From contig JBBELK010000001.1 of the NCBI GenBank assembly GCA_037783545.1, positions 1,550,001-1,614,000 on the forward strand: a stretch of DNA of 64,000 bases. The letters run 5' to 3'. Position 1 is the stretch's first letter. Each line of letters opens with the position of its first letter. The position numbers and the translations under genes are program-made. The stretch is from Henricia sp. BOLD:AAB3569. Its lineage: Eukaryota; Echinodermata; Asteroidea; Spinulosida; Echinasteridae. The notes under the pieces are model-generated. The model was given only the letters and a program-made list of their open reading frames with translations, was not told the DNA's origin and ran no database searches. Positions 43,326-54,733 of this stretch are shown here, in pieces.

Positions 43326-44011
43326 GGGTCATTCCATGAATTTCGGATATGGTGTCCCCTGTTACATCGGAGACCTTTTTTAGCCTATATTTTTGGACCT
43401 ACACATTTTATTATTCAATATAGTACTGAGAAATACCAGCAGTTGGATGACATAAATTAAGAACCTTCATTATTTGTAACAAAAAATAGCAACTTCAGTC
43501 AACTAAATGGAATTTTGTGCAAATGTAAATGTGACATTTGGTGTTTTTCAACATGATCTCTTTGAAAAACTTGAAATTTCAGTTAGATTACAAATTAAAT
43601 TCAAATTTACATTTAAAATGATTGTAGGCCCCCTATACCAATGTCAAATTCAACAACTTTCAGGATTGGAGTAAATTGAGATAAATTGGCGTGGCGTCTC
43701 CGTTACATCAGTGACCATCATTGTGTCAAATAATTCAAAATTGCTAAACTCCATCAAGACTGAAGACTCAAAAATACGCCGCGTGTCTGGCAGAAGGGCA
43801 TATAAGCCCTCTGGTGCAGTTACGCCCTTCTGCCAGGCAGATTTTTTGCACCAGAGTGCTTATATACCATTCTGCCAGGCACACGATCGATTTATTATTA
43901 CAGAACATACAGACAAATCAACCATGACGACTTGCTGATCGCTTATTTGCCATTTTGTGGATTAGAAGAAGAAACAATTTCACACATGTCCCAAACTTCG
44001 TGGAATGACCC
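43326..44011. mobile_element. DNA-transposon-like element with GGGTCATTCCA inverted ends
   Basis: GGGTCATTCCATGAATTTCGG at 43326 and, complemented, GGGTCATTCCACGAAGTTTGG at 44011. Inside, 43785-43880 is a nested palindrome: CTGGCAGAAGGGCATATAAG / CTTATATACCATTCTGCCAG around CTCTGGTGCA/TGCACCAGAG. About 686 bp, no transposase frame. The target duplication is not clear. Confidence 0.65.
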
Positions 44012-44079
44012 TCATCCAAACAGGTGAAATTGGCATGCGTGCACCGGTAGCCTATAAACCCCAAACGTACTCTCCCCAG

Positions 44080-44560
44080 GTGAGCTGGTCAATCAGGCTG
44101 GTCAACCGGATTGAGCAATCAGCTCTACAACCCCCATTCCCTTCCTCTCCGATAACCAACCTCTCGTTTTAATCCCCACCGCCCGGGGCACCTCACACCT
44201 AACGCTCGATAATTTGGGTTGTACTCCCCCTCGTCTTTCCCCCTCCTCCCGTGCACCTTCGTAGACGGACAGCGGACAGCGCGCAAATTAAAATTTCCTG
44301 GCCATGTTGATCGAGCGGCGGGGCCCGGTGAGTCATGATGGGTCCACGGACGGGCAGGCAGTTCGCTGGGGCCGCGTTGAGTCTGTCACTTCATCATCAC
44401 AATCGTCATTATTAGCATCACCGCCGCGGAGCAGCGAATCACCTCGGTTGAAGCCCGTGTTACTCGGTCTAAGCAGGCGGGGAGATTTGGTCCGGCACGG
44501 TGGCCTACACACTCGGTTACGTCCAGCACTTGTGAGATATAATTTCTGCGCTCAATGCCA
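44080..44560. promoter_or_regulatory. Repeat-free GC-rich block, candidate regulatory module
   Basis: Sharp rise in G+C and CpG against AT-rich flanks, with no repeat relatives in the window and no recognised protein. It could be an enhancer of FoxL1 (30 kb away) or an untranslated exon or promoter of an unseen gene. Confidence 0.3.
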
Positions 44561-45345
44561 ATTTCACAATACAAAAAATAGTTTTTAAAAAACTGTTTTG
44601 TATATTCAATGCATAAACACTCGGTACATTTTCTACATAATAAACTGTCTAAAATATTTGAATGCGACCGAAAATCATTATATGTTTTCCGGGTTATTCA
44701 TACGCAGGCATTTGTGCCAAAACAGACAAAAATGCTACCTACATTTTTCGTTTGATTTCTAAATAATTTCATTTTCCACACAAAGATTGATCTTATTTTA
44801 ATAAACTATGGACATTTACCTATATTATCACGATCACCCGTATACATAATAGACTTTTCGGAAAATTCACATTGATATTTTAAATTTATGCATGCAATGA
44901 CTTATGTCATGAGGAAAAATACTAACGTTATGGTTAATTATACTGGCCCCTTGACCGTGGTTCGTGTTCATATATGCACAAACCAGTACGCATTTGGAGG
45001 AAGTTCATGTGCATCCAAGTTACAAAATAATCTCTTGAAATTGTAAATTTAAGCTTCAGTCACTGTGCCAATCAAACAAACGACTTTGCTAACCCGAACC
45101 ATTTATACTAAATTTGTATGACCACACGTTTTGTATGCGGCAATAACATTTCCGAAATCGAACCAACCGCAGCTCAACCAAAACAATGGTAATTTTTTGG
45201 GAAAACAGCATTATGTATGGAGTTCACGTGCGGGCGAATCATTAAATTTGACAATGTAATAAGGGTCCGTATGTGAAAGAAAGCGAAAACGTAAAGACGA
45301 CTTGAAAGGCGAACACTGATTGTTGCCTGGGGTTGGACGTTGATG
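44561..45345. other. Intergenic, nothing recognised
   Basis: AT-rich, no repeat or gene recognised. Confidence 0.3.
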
Positions 45346-45520
45346 GACGCTTGGTGGCAGCAGACACGTAGGCCATTAATTTTTCTGTCGGTTTTCCTCC
45401 CATTTCTAAAACTGCATCCCCCTTCGTCGACATCTCAAGTTGATTATAAAGTAAATGTAAAGCCAATACCGTATTTTTATGGCATAAAAGGGCATTAGTT
45501 GCCAAAGATGCCATAACAAC
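45346..45520 (+). repeat. SINE-C 3' half preceded by a foldback fragment
   Basis: The tail blocks CTCAAGTTGATTATAAAGTA and AGTTGCCAAAGATGCCATAA match SINE-C. The tRNA head is replaced by CGCTTGGTGGCAGCAGAC, a fragment of the 42124-42250 element. Confidence 0.7.
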
Positions 45521-45767
45521 AACTAAGGACTCTTTCCTATTATATCCGCCATAGCTGGGGACATCTAGTGCACAAGTGTACGTTGTGTGTTGTTGCTAAA
45601 CCAAGCAATACATATAGCTATGTATGCTTGTTTGAAGTGACCAGCGACATGCATGCAGAACTTACAAAGGTATATCCATTTATAAATTCATATTATGGCA
45701 ACAGTGCTGATTATTTTAGAAGACAACAAATAAAGGTTAGAACGTCCTCTATCTAATGGTATTATAA

Positions 45768-46035
45768 TGTGGGGTGTTATGGCCGAGCGGTCCAGTGCGT
45801 CGAACTCAAGTTACTGTGCCAGTACTAGAATGTGGGTTCGATTCCGGGCCGTGACGGGTTGTGGCACTTGTGCTCTTGAGCAAGGCACTTAATCACACAT
45901 ATTCCGTCCTTCGGAAGGGATGTAAAGCCGTTGGTCCAGTGTGTCACATGTAGGTTTCGGTAACGCACTTTAAAGAGCCCAGAGCATTCTTTCGTGAAGA
46001 GCAATGGGAGGGATTCCCCGGTGTCTCTGGCCGTT
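45768..46035 (+). repeat. SINE-A, best tRNA-like head
   Basis: A box TGGCCGAGCGG at about 45780-45790 and exact B box GGTTCGATTCC at 45835-45845, spaced as in a class II (Leu/Ser) tRNA with a long variable arm. The body CTTGAGCAAGGCACTTAATC, TCCTTCGGAAGGGATGTAAA and AGAGCATTCTTTCGTGAAGA fits other copies. Confidence 0.88.
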
Positions 46036-46435
46036 TCTAATTCAACTTAGAAAGTTGATAGTTATTCAAATATCTATGTTAATTGATCCCATTCCTGTAA
46101 TTGGCGGTCCTTCCGCTGTTGGATGTGGTGAAATAAAAATAAATAAATAGACTGGTGTCGACGGGAACAATGAATAAAAAAAACCACACATTTTTCTGAT
46201 TTGTTAATTCCCTTTTGTATCACATTGCCTGACAAATTAAGATGCTGTACCCTCCACATGGCAACCATTCCTGTTAATGCATAGCTGGCATCTTTGTCTC
46301 ATGTCTCCTACTGCCTGCCTTATCATCCCACGGTCTTGTTGGAGATGATTCGCTTCATCCACTTTTGGGAAATTTGTTCATTACCTTCCAAAACTGCCGT
46401 ATTTGTTCAATCATACTTGGCAAACATAATAAACT
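46036..46435. other. Intergenic, nothing recognised
   Basis: No repeat or gene recognised. Confidence 0.3.
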
Positions 46436-46822
46436 GAAAGGAAGGGACAACACTTGTTTGAAGTTATCGACGAATACAATAAAAAATATTACCGATGCAT
46501 TGCCCGATGAGAATCAGAGAATCTTGTTTTCAACGTCGGCAACCCAATTAATTTTGATGATACACTCTGCAACTAATGCAACTATGTGCTGCGCCATATT
46601 TAAAATTTTGAAAGGGGTGATGACGTCAACCATGCAACGGTTGCATGGATGACGTTAAGATTAGTGGCTTGTTTCCCGACTCCATACGTCATGAAGTATG
46701 TAAAAATCTGTTGTGTCCTGACTGACGCCCTCTCAAGTCCGAGCGCTGAACTGCAAAAGATGGCGACTTACATGAAGCGTACAGAGTAAGGCAACCCTTT
46801 ATAAGTGTTGTCCCTTCCTTTA
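46436..46822. repeat. TTAA-7 MITE
   Basis: Inverted ends AAAGGAAGGGACAACACTTG and AAGTGTTGTCCCTTCCTTTAA; left target mutated to TGAA. An internal palindrome at about 46620-46657 reads GACGTCAACCATGCAAC / GTTGCATGGATGACGT. Non-coding. Confidence 0.7.
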
Positions 46823-47089
46823 AGACCACTGGACGGAGGGTATTCTACGCTTTCCATAGATATTTGACTTTTTCTGAAATATTCAGTAGTTTTGCGATAA
46901 TTATGAATTTAAATGGGGTATGTATGGCTAAGGACAACCTGTATAAAGACGCGCATGCGTGGTTGTCCCATGCATTCCCACTCGATCGCCACTAGTTTTG
47001 ATGATGCTTGATTTTCGTACGCGCTATTTGTTGCCTTGGTCTAAAAAATGGAGATATAACAATATCGAACGTGCAATGAGGTCGAATGG

Positions 47090-47340
47090 TAGAATTGAAA
47101 GATCTGTCTAGTTCGGTTTGCCTGTATAGTATATCAGTGATTGACGAGATCTAAGGAGAGAGGCAGAGGGGAGAAAAGGAGGTGGGATTGGGGAGTGGAA
47201 ACGACGACAAATTGGCCAGACATTTCAATCGCGATAACCAGTTTATCGTTTCGATAATTGGACATGTTTGTCAGCTCGGAATTTAGCTCCGGCTCAATGG
47301 TCTCAATATTGAAGACTCGTGGAGAGGTTGTGCGTGTGCT
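47090..47340. promoter_or_regulatory. Candidate regulatory block with a GATA cluster
   Basis: Repeat-free. Three GATA motifs in 25 bp: GATAA 47233-47237, TTATC 47243-47247, GATAA 47253-47257. Purine-rich upstream. Function inferred only from motif clustering. Confidence 0.3.
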
Positions 47341-47393
47341 TAAAGCTCATTCCGGAGCAGTGCGAGACAGTGCAAGGGCAGTGTACTTCGACT

Positions 47394-47765
47394 TTAAGGC
47401 CCAGTATGTCTTTTGCAGATGAAACCTTTTAACGAATTCCAGGAACAATAGCGTTACATTAAACTGAAGAATGATGTTGATAAACTGCCTTATAAACTGC
47501 CTTGCAAACTGCCTTTTAGCCACATAGATGTAGTAATAAAACTTGAAAGATCCACACAAACAAACATGATGCATGGCTTTTATGATTTCCAGAAGTATTA
47601 CTGCATCTATGCGGTTGAAATTTCTACAAGGCAGGTTATCAACATTATTCTTTAGTTATGTAATGCTGCGGTGCCTACATTTATTTGTAACAGTTTTCCA
47701 ATCATGTAATCTTTCTTTATAAAGCCGTCGCACAACATCATGTTTTGGGCATTAGAGTAATCTGT
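47394..47765. repeat. Two TTAA-1 right halves in inverted arrangement
   Basis: 47394-47560 is the inverse of 47570-47765; both contain the TTAA-1 right end (CTGCATCTATG, TTTCTACAAGGCAG, TATCAACATTATTCTTTAGT). Left: a TTTAAGGCCC terminus with three repeats of AAACTGCCTT. A rearranged or foldback derivative. Confidence 0.7.
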
Positions 47766-48639
47766 ACTTACTGTGAATAAAGAGCTATGGTATAACATTC
47801 CCCTGTGAAAGTGTCAACTTTATTGGTCATTTCATATTTAAGAAAAAGGTGAAAATCGTAAGCGATTTTTCACCGACAATCCGGGGGCGGGTGGTTAAAC
47901 AATAAAATGTTTGTCTCATGAGACGAAAAATAATGGTTTTACTCATTTCTCATTCTTCAAACCAAACCATATGCATACATGGGGAAGTTTTCTACCATCA
48001 TCATATTTACGTTGTGTGTAAATCTGTAAATATATCTGTTTTCGGGATTCCCAATAATAAGCATGCAGGGGCTTTAAGATTCAAAAGTGCACTGTCCGAT
48101 TTACTCGTCGAACAAACCATCCTAAAATGCTGACCAATAACGTTAAGTAAACTCGCAGAAAACTGGGTCATTGGCTTAATTCACCTGTTGGTTTGAAAAG
48201 GGATATTTCCGTTTTGGTGTTAGTCTGAAATCAATTGTTGTTTTGCTTTTGATTTGTTTTTATTTATTTATCAGTGTTGGTTTCTTTATAAACGCACATG
48301 AATAGTTTCAAGTGGGAATGCCCTGTCCGCGTACTTTTTAGTGTCCCGCGGTGTCATGTACCTTCCGTAATTTGCGTTGCGTTTTTATTTTTTTTGGCAA
48401 AATAAGTACCTATATAGACGGATGTGCCATTTGTTTTTCGTCTTTCGTGTTCTTGTTTTATTATTATTTTTTAAAGGTTACATTCCTTGTTAGAATGCGC
48501 TTTAATTGCTGTATTTAGACAAGCAATTTAACGGTGGTTTTACAAATCATTTCCCCCCCAAGCAATTGAATGACGCATTCTATATCAAGAAATGTATTAA
48601 ATGTAATTCGGAATGATTCACATGCACGGAGTGACTGTG
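47766..48639. other. Intergenic, nothing recognised
   Basis: A GTCTCATGAGACGAAAA palindrome at about 47913-47929 also occurs near 40121. No gene. Confidence 0.3.
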
Positions 48640-49200
48640 TATTATATAGAACTTATCAATTTATTGAAAGGCAAGCAATTTTCCACCCTGTCATCTTTTT
48701 CCTGGGCCGTCCAACTAGGTTTTTGTCCTGATATCTCTCCGGCTGAAGTCGGCCTTTGTGCGGACCCAGCCAGAACGTTGCCTTAGGTTGCGTACGTATC
48801 GTCCGCGCGAAATTGCGTTCCAGGCCCCCGCAAGTTTGGAAGGCCCCGGCCGGCTGCATCTAATAGCGGATTACGAGAGACAATCTCCGAAGACGGGATA
48901 TTATTGTCCAGATAAGTCCCGGTAAGCCACCTCCCGGGAGAGACCCGATTTCCCGGTCCCAAGTCCATCGTTGCTTCCCCTTGTCCTCGGAGATTATAAC
49001 TCGCGACCCGCGGATATTGTTCCTCGGTAAATCGCCGTCAAATGCCGTTCAATTAAACCCAATTATCAGACACGGAGATTCAGACTCGATAAAAAGTGAT
49101 GCATCACACGCCAGATCCTCATGCGTCTCATTGTATAGATGCCAGAAGTTCCTGCGTGTTCGCGTATATGCATTTTGTTGAATGGAAATATACGGTCCTA
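48640..49200. promoter_or_regulatory. Candidate cis-regulatory module
   Basis: Repeat-free, GC-richer, no coding match. Holds an Otx/bicoid-type GGATTA (48868-48873), GATAAG (48911-48916), GATTATA near 48992, AATTAAACC and CGATAAAAAG. Otx plus GATA inputs are typical of echinoderm endomesoderm enhancers, but site matches alone are weak evidence. Confidence 0.35.
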
Positions 49201-49725
49201 AAAAAGAATGAAAATTATACTTTGACCGAAAGATCGGGGAGCTTGACAGATGTAACATATTTTATCGGTTAGCAACGTGTATGAACACCTTTTGTGGCAA
49301 GGTTGATTGCACCAGCCTCTGTAAGATCCACTGAGGCAAGGTGCGCCACTCTGCCTGATGTGCCTCCCTGCGCTCCTGCACTTCACAGTGGCTGTTTTTG
49401 AGACACGTGGCTCCAGACCAGTGCACCCCACGCAGGTTTAATCAAGTTGAAGCCCCACAAAATGGGCTTTCTGAAACAAGAAATGTCAAATTTCATTGCT
49501 GTGGGAATCACTTTGTTCAAACAGGGCCACTTGGTCTGCACGAAGTCCCTGAGCGGAACAGTCTTGAAAGAGATTCCGAAGTGATTGGTCGATACTTGCC
49601 TTGTTATCTCTTCTGATCAATATTGGTCAGAAGAGAATTGCGCTTCTGACCAAGTATAATTTGCGGTGGGCTTCCTTCTTTTGAAGCTTACTCCAACTAT
49701 CTGTCTGTGAATTGCGAACTAAAAT
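49201..49725. other. Intergenic, nothing recognised
   Basis: A short inverted repeat TTCTGATCAATATTGGTCAGAA lies near 49611-49633. No gene. Confidence 0.35.
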
Positions 49726-49820
49726 ATGGGATGAAAGACAAATCATATGGTCTACATTTGAGATTCAAACCCGGACCACTTCACGGCGGGAAGATGATCT
49801 ACCAACTGAGCTATGAAGCG
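49726..49820 (-). repeat. SINE-D, tRNA-like
   Basis: The complement reads TTCATAGCTCAGTTGGTAGA (A box), CCGGGTTTGAATCTC (B box) and a tail GATTTGTCTTTCATCCC. Confidence 0.78.
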
Positions 49821-50568
49821 CATGGATGGCAACTGAGCAAAGTAACAATTTACAAACATTATGGTAAGGTGTTGCCTAAATTTATCGGCACCACATTAAA
49901 TATTGCATTCGTTGAATAACATTTGGAAAACATTCTCGGACTGCCGAAGCTATTGTCCACCTATGGAAAATGGAACAATAAGTACAATTCTTGAGACTTT
50001 GATGGGATGTGAATGTTTGAAAATAGCAACTTTTTATTAATTTGTTTTAAATCATATTGATAAATACACACCATAGAAATAACCAAACTTGCCTCCGGCA
50101 GAAGACAAATCTGAGCTAGTGCTGTGATATTGTGCGCTTCGTATACTGCAGTGTCTCAGATACAAGATCACCAAATTTTAAAATGCACTAGCAATTTCAA
50201 AAATGTCAATTGTCTGAAAATCGTACGAGATGCAATGACAAAGTCAAACAGAAACTTGCAAGTTGAAACTACACTTGAATGGTTGTTTTTGCAAAATCCA
50301 ATGTTGTTTTTAACCAACCGAAACGCAATGACCCAAAACGTAAGACGCACGGTTTGTTTACGTGCATGTTTTCCGTTGGCCATATACCGCCTGGTACCCC
50401 GATACTTCCATTGTGTCTGAATACGCCACCATGGGGACCAGGTTGCCTGACCAGGTTGTTTTTTTCCGTTAACCAATCAGGGCCGTAATGACTGGGAATG
50501 TAGTGGTGTGACGAATTGGGATGAGAAGAAAGTCGGCAGATGAAGGACCCAATCGACAAATTGGAGCA
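49821..50568. other. Intergenic, nothing recognised
   Basis: Overlapping frames on both strands at 50124-50600 have no recognisable domain. Confidence 0.3.
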
Positions 50569-50590
50569 GGGGGGGGGGGGGGGGGGGGGG
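50569..50590. repeat. Poly-G tract (22 nt)
   Basis: Uninterrupted G run; the third long G/C homopolymer in the window. Confidence 0.9.
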
Positions 50591-50633
50591 CGAATCTTCA
50601 TTTTAATTGCATTTCAACTTTGTCAAACGTATT

Positions 50634-50755
50634 GTGGGGTACCATGGCCGAATGGTTCAATTCCTGGTCGTGGTACCCAAGCCCTCGAGCAAGATACTTA
50701 ACCACAATTGCTCCATCCTTCGGAAGGGGTGTAAAGCCGTTGGTCCGGTGAATGG
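50634..50755 (+). repeat. SINE-A with internal head deletion
   Basis: GGGGTACCATGGCCGAATGG (A box) runs directly into TTCAATTCCTGGTCGTGGTA; the middle of the tRNA head is missing and the B box is lost. The rest (CTCGAGCAAGATACTTAACC, TCCTTCGGAAGGGGTGTAAA) fits. Confidence 0.75.
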
Positions 50756-50769
50756 TTTAACATTCTTAA

Positions 50770-51020
50770 AAGGGACCCAGGAAACCAGGTTGGTGCAGCT
50801 GTTCCTTCCTCGCCTTCCGCCTCTGTGGTCCTGGTTCGAATTCCGTCTAATGTGTATTGTGTTCTCAACTCCTGCTTGACTCCGTGCGTAGTTTTTCCCC
50901 ACACGTTGGTGTGTCGGGTTTTCCTCCTACTCCTAAAACTGAACATTTCTTCCTGTCCTCTCGCACTTCGTGACCGAGCTGAAGAACTTCCTAGATGGCT
51001 ACAGGGCAACGACTTAAGTC
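50770..51020 (+). repeat. SINE-C variant
   Basis: A-box-like CCAGGTTGGTGCAGCTGTT, B-box-like CTGGTTCGAATTCC, then TTTTTCCCCACACGTTGG and TTTTCCTCCTACTCCTAAAA. The tail differs from other SINE-C copies, suggesting a second subfamily. Confidence 0.65.
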
Positions 51021-51344
51021 GGCGAATCTTCAGTAACCATATTACTTCAGGGGAATCATATGAAAGAAGAACGAGGCATAGATTTGAAGATCCATCAGAA
51101 TTTTTAAGAGTTTTCCTTTGTTGCCGTTGCGGAGTCCGTGTTGAAAGTACCTCTTGCTGATGGGCCGAGTCGCTGGACCGTGAGATGGGACTGAAACGCT
51201 CTGGGATTTGTCTGGATGAGGTGTCAACGATTCGCTTCTAGGTCGAGCCTGCAAAAGTTATCAAATAGACAAGAAAAAGAGACGGCATTAAAATAATGCA
51301 CATAACATACATCAATGAGCACAACATTTGCAACATTTGTAACA
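51021..51344. other. Intergenic, nothing recognised
   Basis: No repeat or gene recognised. Confidence 0.3.
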
Positions 51345-51455
51345 TTTGCACAATGGCTGGCGCCCCGAATTCCTCACTTTCAAATGGAGGTGCAGTTTAG
51401 AACGTCACATATGCTACTGTTGCTCCATAGTGCACGCCATTACCTAGCAATCCAC
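51345..51455. repeat. Dispersed repeat paired with 19883-19990
   Basis: TGGCGCCCCGAATTCCTCAC and CAAATGGAGGTGCAGTTTAG, the same orientation as 19883-19990; CACGCCAT ends both. Confidence 0.65.
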
Positions 51456-52800
51456 AATCGTGGTTGTTTTATGCCATTCTGTCCTATACGGGGAACCCAA
51501 TATTGATTCTGAACTTCACACCTGCCGCGCGTGCACCACATAGCAACACAAATTTAGTCTGGTCAAGTGGATACTAAGTGTGCATGTGGAAGGAAGTACG
51601 TCAGTACACCAGATGCTATTCACGTGAGACACGCAAAAAGCTAATTAGCCAGCCAGTCAACCAATGTGTTCAGAATGTACTGTTTTTCAGGTTGAACCTT
51701 TTTGGTCATAGAAAAATCCCCGCTGTAATTGTGTCTATATGTAGTATATATATTGTGGAGAGAAGTGAAATAGTAACCATCCAGCGAGCACGATGATGTG
51801 TTAATAAAACGATAAAATGTTAACGCTAAATGTTATTTTAGAGGTAATTATTGCATACAACGGCTACATTGACAGAAACATTTGAGATATAAAACAGTTT
51901 TTATTCTATGACCAATGTGTGAGGATTAAAAGGCTGTAAACAGGGACGTTTGGAATTGATTCTGTGTAAACAAAACAATTCCTCTTGCTGTTATTGTTAA
52001 AAACCAAATTTTCACACTCTCTGTTTAAGAAAGGGGCAACAGTTCCTGCAATGTGTTTTCTTAGCGGCGCATGCACGAGAAAAAAAAATTACCGAGTTGA
52101 CTTTTTCTCTCGCTTGGGTTGTCGTCAATCGGGCAGAAAATGCGACAAAACTTGGTCCGTGTCCCGGCCCGCTCTCTGCTTCTTACAACATGTTTTGACG
52201 CACAACAAACTTGGATGGCGGGGCTCTTTACACGCCTCTGGTAACAAACCTACAAGTGGGGAGATTGTGTATTGATGCCGTGAATATATCGGCGCTCTAG
52301 CCGTGAGAGGGGCAAAAAAATAAATCAAGAGTTTTATATCGTCCAGCCAATGATATCTGTGTGTCTTCATCTGATCTGATTTCGCTTGTCAGTAAGTTTA
52401 GCCAAGCACCCCCGGCCACACGACCAATAAAACCTAGCCCGATTGTAGGGCTATAGAGCAGCGAAGAAGTCACCCCCTTCCCGCATTTTGTGTTTGTTTG
52501 GGAGGCGCAGGGGTGTTGTTTTGGAGACGGGGTTTGTTGGCTTGAAGGGAAGGAAAGAGAGCCGGCACGGGGCGAGCAAATCGAGGTTTTACGGTCCATG
52601 TCTGGCGTGTTTGTTGTTGGGGAAGTTACATTGCCTCTGGTTGAAAACGATGAAATGTAATATAGCAAGACGAGGAGGCAAAATGGGCCAGTTTGAGGGG
52701 GAAGCTAGAGATTTTGGTTATGACATGAGTCAACATTTTACATATCTGGCGGAACTCAAGAAAATAGCCACCAATTAAAAAGTTTGGAAGGAAAACCAAA
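51456..52800. other. Intergenic; GC-richer block 52120-52790
   Basis: 52120-52790 is repeat-free and GC-richer with overlapping frames up to 123 codons on both strands; no domain recognised. Possible regulatory DNA or exon of an unseen gene. Confidence 0.3.
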
Positions 52801-52900
52801 TTTGGGATGAGAGAAAAATCATATTGGCCTTTTTAGGATTCGAACCCGAGACCTCAGACTCATCAGGCAGATGCTCTGCCAGCTGATCTTTAAGGCACAT
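52801..52900 (-). repeat. SINE-D with array-like upstream sequence
   Basis: The complement reads GATCAGCTGGCAGAGCATCT, GAGGTCTCGGGTTCGAATCC (intact B box) and a tail ending CTCTCATCCCAAATTT. Next to the head lies CTCCCTCAGGTAT, complementary to the array spacer ACCTGAGGGAG at 29510-30470. This links the array to this family. Confidence 0.82.
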
Positions 52901-53023
52901 GGTTTTCTCCCTCAGGTATCCACATATACGAACCCATTTTTTTCCCCAGTGTTGCATGGGAGCGCAAGCAGAACAAAAGGTACTGAGTTAAACTAACGCT
53001 AATCACACTTAATTTGACATGCA

Positions 53024-53182
53024 GGGCCTGTTTTTGCAACCATAATCAGAAACAAGTTTCTCAAGTAATTACCAGTTCAACCATTGAATGGCTTTGGTTG
53101 CTGACGACCAAGGCGACCATTGGTTGAATCCGCAGTTTACGTGAGAAACCTGTTTCTGCTTGTGGTTGCAAAAACAAGTCCC
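53024..53182. repeat. Foldback element
   Basis: GGGCCTGTTTTTGCAACCA at left pairs with TGGTTGCAAAAACAAGTCCC at right; the inner pair includes CAGAAACAAGTTTCTCA and TGAGAAACCTGTTTCTG. Non-coding. Confidence 0.75.
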
Positions 53183-54562
53183 ACCATGTTGCCCAGGAAC
53201 TGGAACAACCTCACAAAGTATAACCTTTTACATACTCCTATACCGATTAATTAGCATGTAATGAATTTTTTCTCATATACTGGAGTTAATGCTACGTTCT
53301 TAGCCAAAATAACTGGCTCCCCATTTCAAATATCAACAACATGGACAATACTGAGGGCGGCTTGACGGGGAGTCAAACGCGGGGAGGAGTAGACGTCTTA
53401 TACGAATAACTCCCCAAAAAAATCAATTTATGCCCAAAGGCCATGTTGCACGTGTAATTGTTTATATTAAAACGCACAATTTCAAAAATGGAAAAAGTAC
53501 ACGTCGACAAGTCTTCGGCGCGGTGTAATAATTGCTTGTTATGGGACAGATTTTGGCCTCTGCTATTATATTTTGTCCCTTTTTTCCGCTATACGTGGCA
53601 AGCGTTCCAGAAATTACACAAAACGGGTAATCGAATTGTAGCGACTGCCGCCATCTACGGAAAGTGCAGTATACAGGTGCGGGGTGAGCTTTAGGGCCGC
53701 GGGGGATGGGAGGGGAGGGTCCGAATCCCCGCCCCTCTCTTTGCTTCATTTTTAAGACTCCTTACCCGTTTAATCTGCTTTGCGAGAGGGGTATTTTACT
53801 GCAAACCGGTTAACAGTGCGCGACTGAATCAGGTGTACCGCGCAAATCGGCGCAAACCCGGGGTGTAATGCTATTAAGCGAGGCGACTCTGCGAGGGAGG
53901 ATGCAGTCTATTATACGGGTGAGTTTGGAACTTTTGGCCTGGGGCATGACGGGAGAAACAGGTGGCGGTGAACGGCCAGCGACATCCGAGAAAGTACGCC
54001 ACACTTTTTGACATCCTAAAATCTTGTTTAAAAACAAGACTCGAGAAACGACCGAATCGGGATGGCAAATTTAAAGGGCAGTTGACCCGGAGTACTTTTG
54101 CAAAGCCAGATAAAATGTTTGTTTTGTCATTTGTGAAGATATGGTAAGCTATCAAAGTTGTTGTGCAGCATTTTCTTGGTCGGTTCTTGGCAAAACGAAA
54201 TGGTTTTTTTCCGTTACCACTGTGTAATGGTAAGGTTGCGTGTTGGTTATCGCAGTGCATTGTGGGAATGGATATGTAGTTTGGACGATAGCACAATATT
54301 TTGGTGTGTCCCCTCATCACAAACTCAATAAAATAACTTATAAGTTGTTTAGATCAAGGAAAATGGGTGCAAAGTAGGCTTTGGCATCGTTTAGTTTGGT
54401 ATATTTCGTGTTATGGGTACCTTTTTTCTCAACACAATGCCATATTGGTCGTTAGTAAAGGTATACATTTGCTATAACACCCCCACGACTTATTTTGACT
54501 CGTATCTCAAAATCAGATTTAGGCCTACCGATTAAAGTGTCATTTTTACCACAAATAATAAG
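53183..54562. other. Intergenic; GC-richer block 53480-54060
   Basis: No repeat partner. Frames up to 148 codons on the minus strand (53874-54320) have no recognisable domain. Confidence 0.3.
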
Positions 54563-54652
54563 AGACGAGAGAGAAAAAAATCACAGGGTCCTCATTGGGA
54601 TTCAAACCAGAGACCTCTAGCACACAGGCAGATGCTCTACCAGCTGGGTTAT
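54563..54652 (-). repeat. SINE-D, tRNA-like
   Basis: The complement reads CTCATAACCCAGCTGGTAGA, GAGGTCTCTGGTTTGAATCC, then CAATGAGGACCCTGTGATTT and TTCTCTCTCG. The head is very close to the array unit up to GAGGTCT, after which it has the B box that the array lacks. Confidence 0.82.
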
Positions 54653-54733
54653 GAGCCCTATTTCCCCCTATCTCAGCGACGGTATACAAAATTTGACAAT
54701 GTCATCAGTTTTGCATACAATCGATGTACACGT

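Noticed and set aside
53874..54320. 148-codon minus-strand frame as a gene
   Set aside because: No recognisable domain and no supporting splice or promoter signal.
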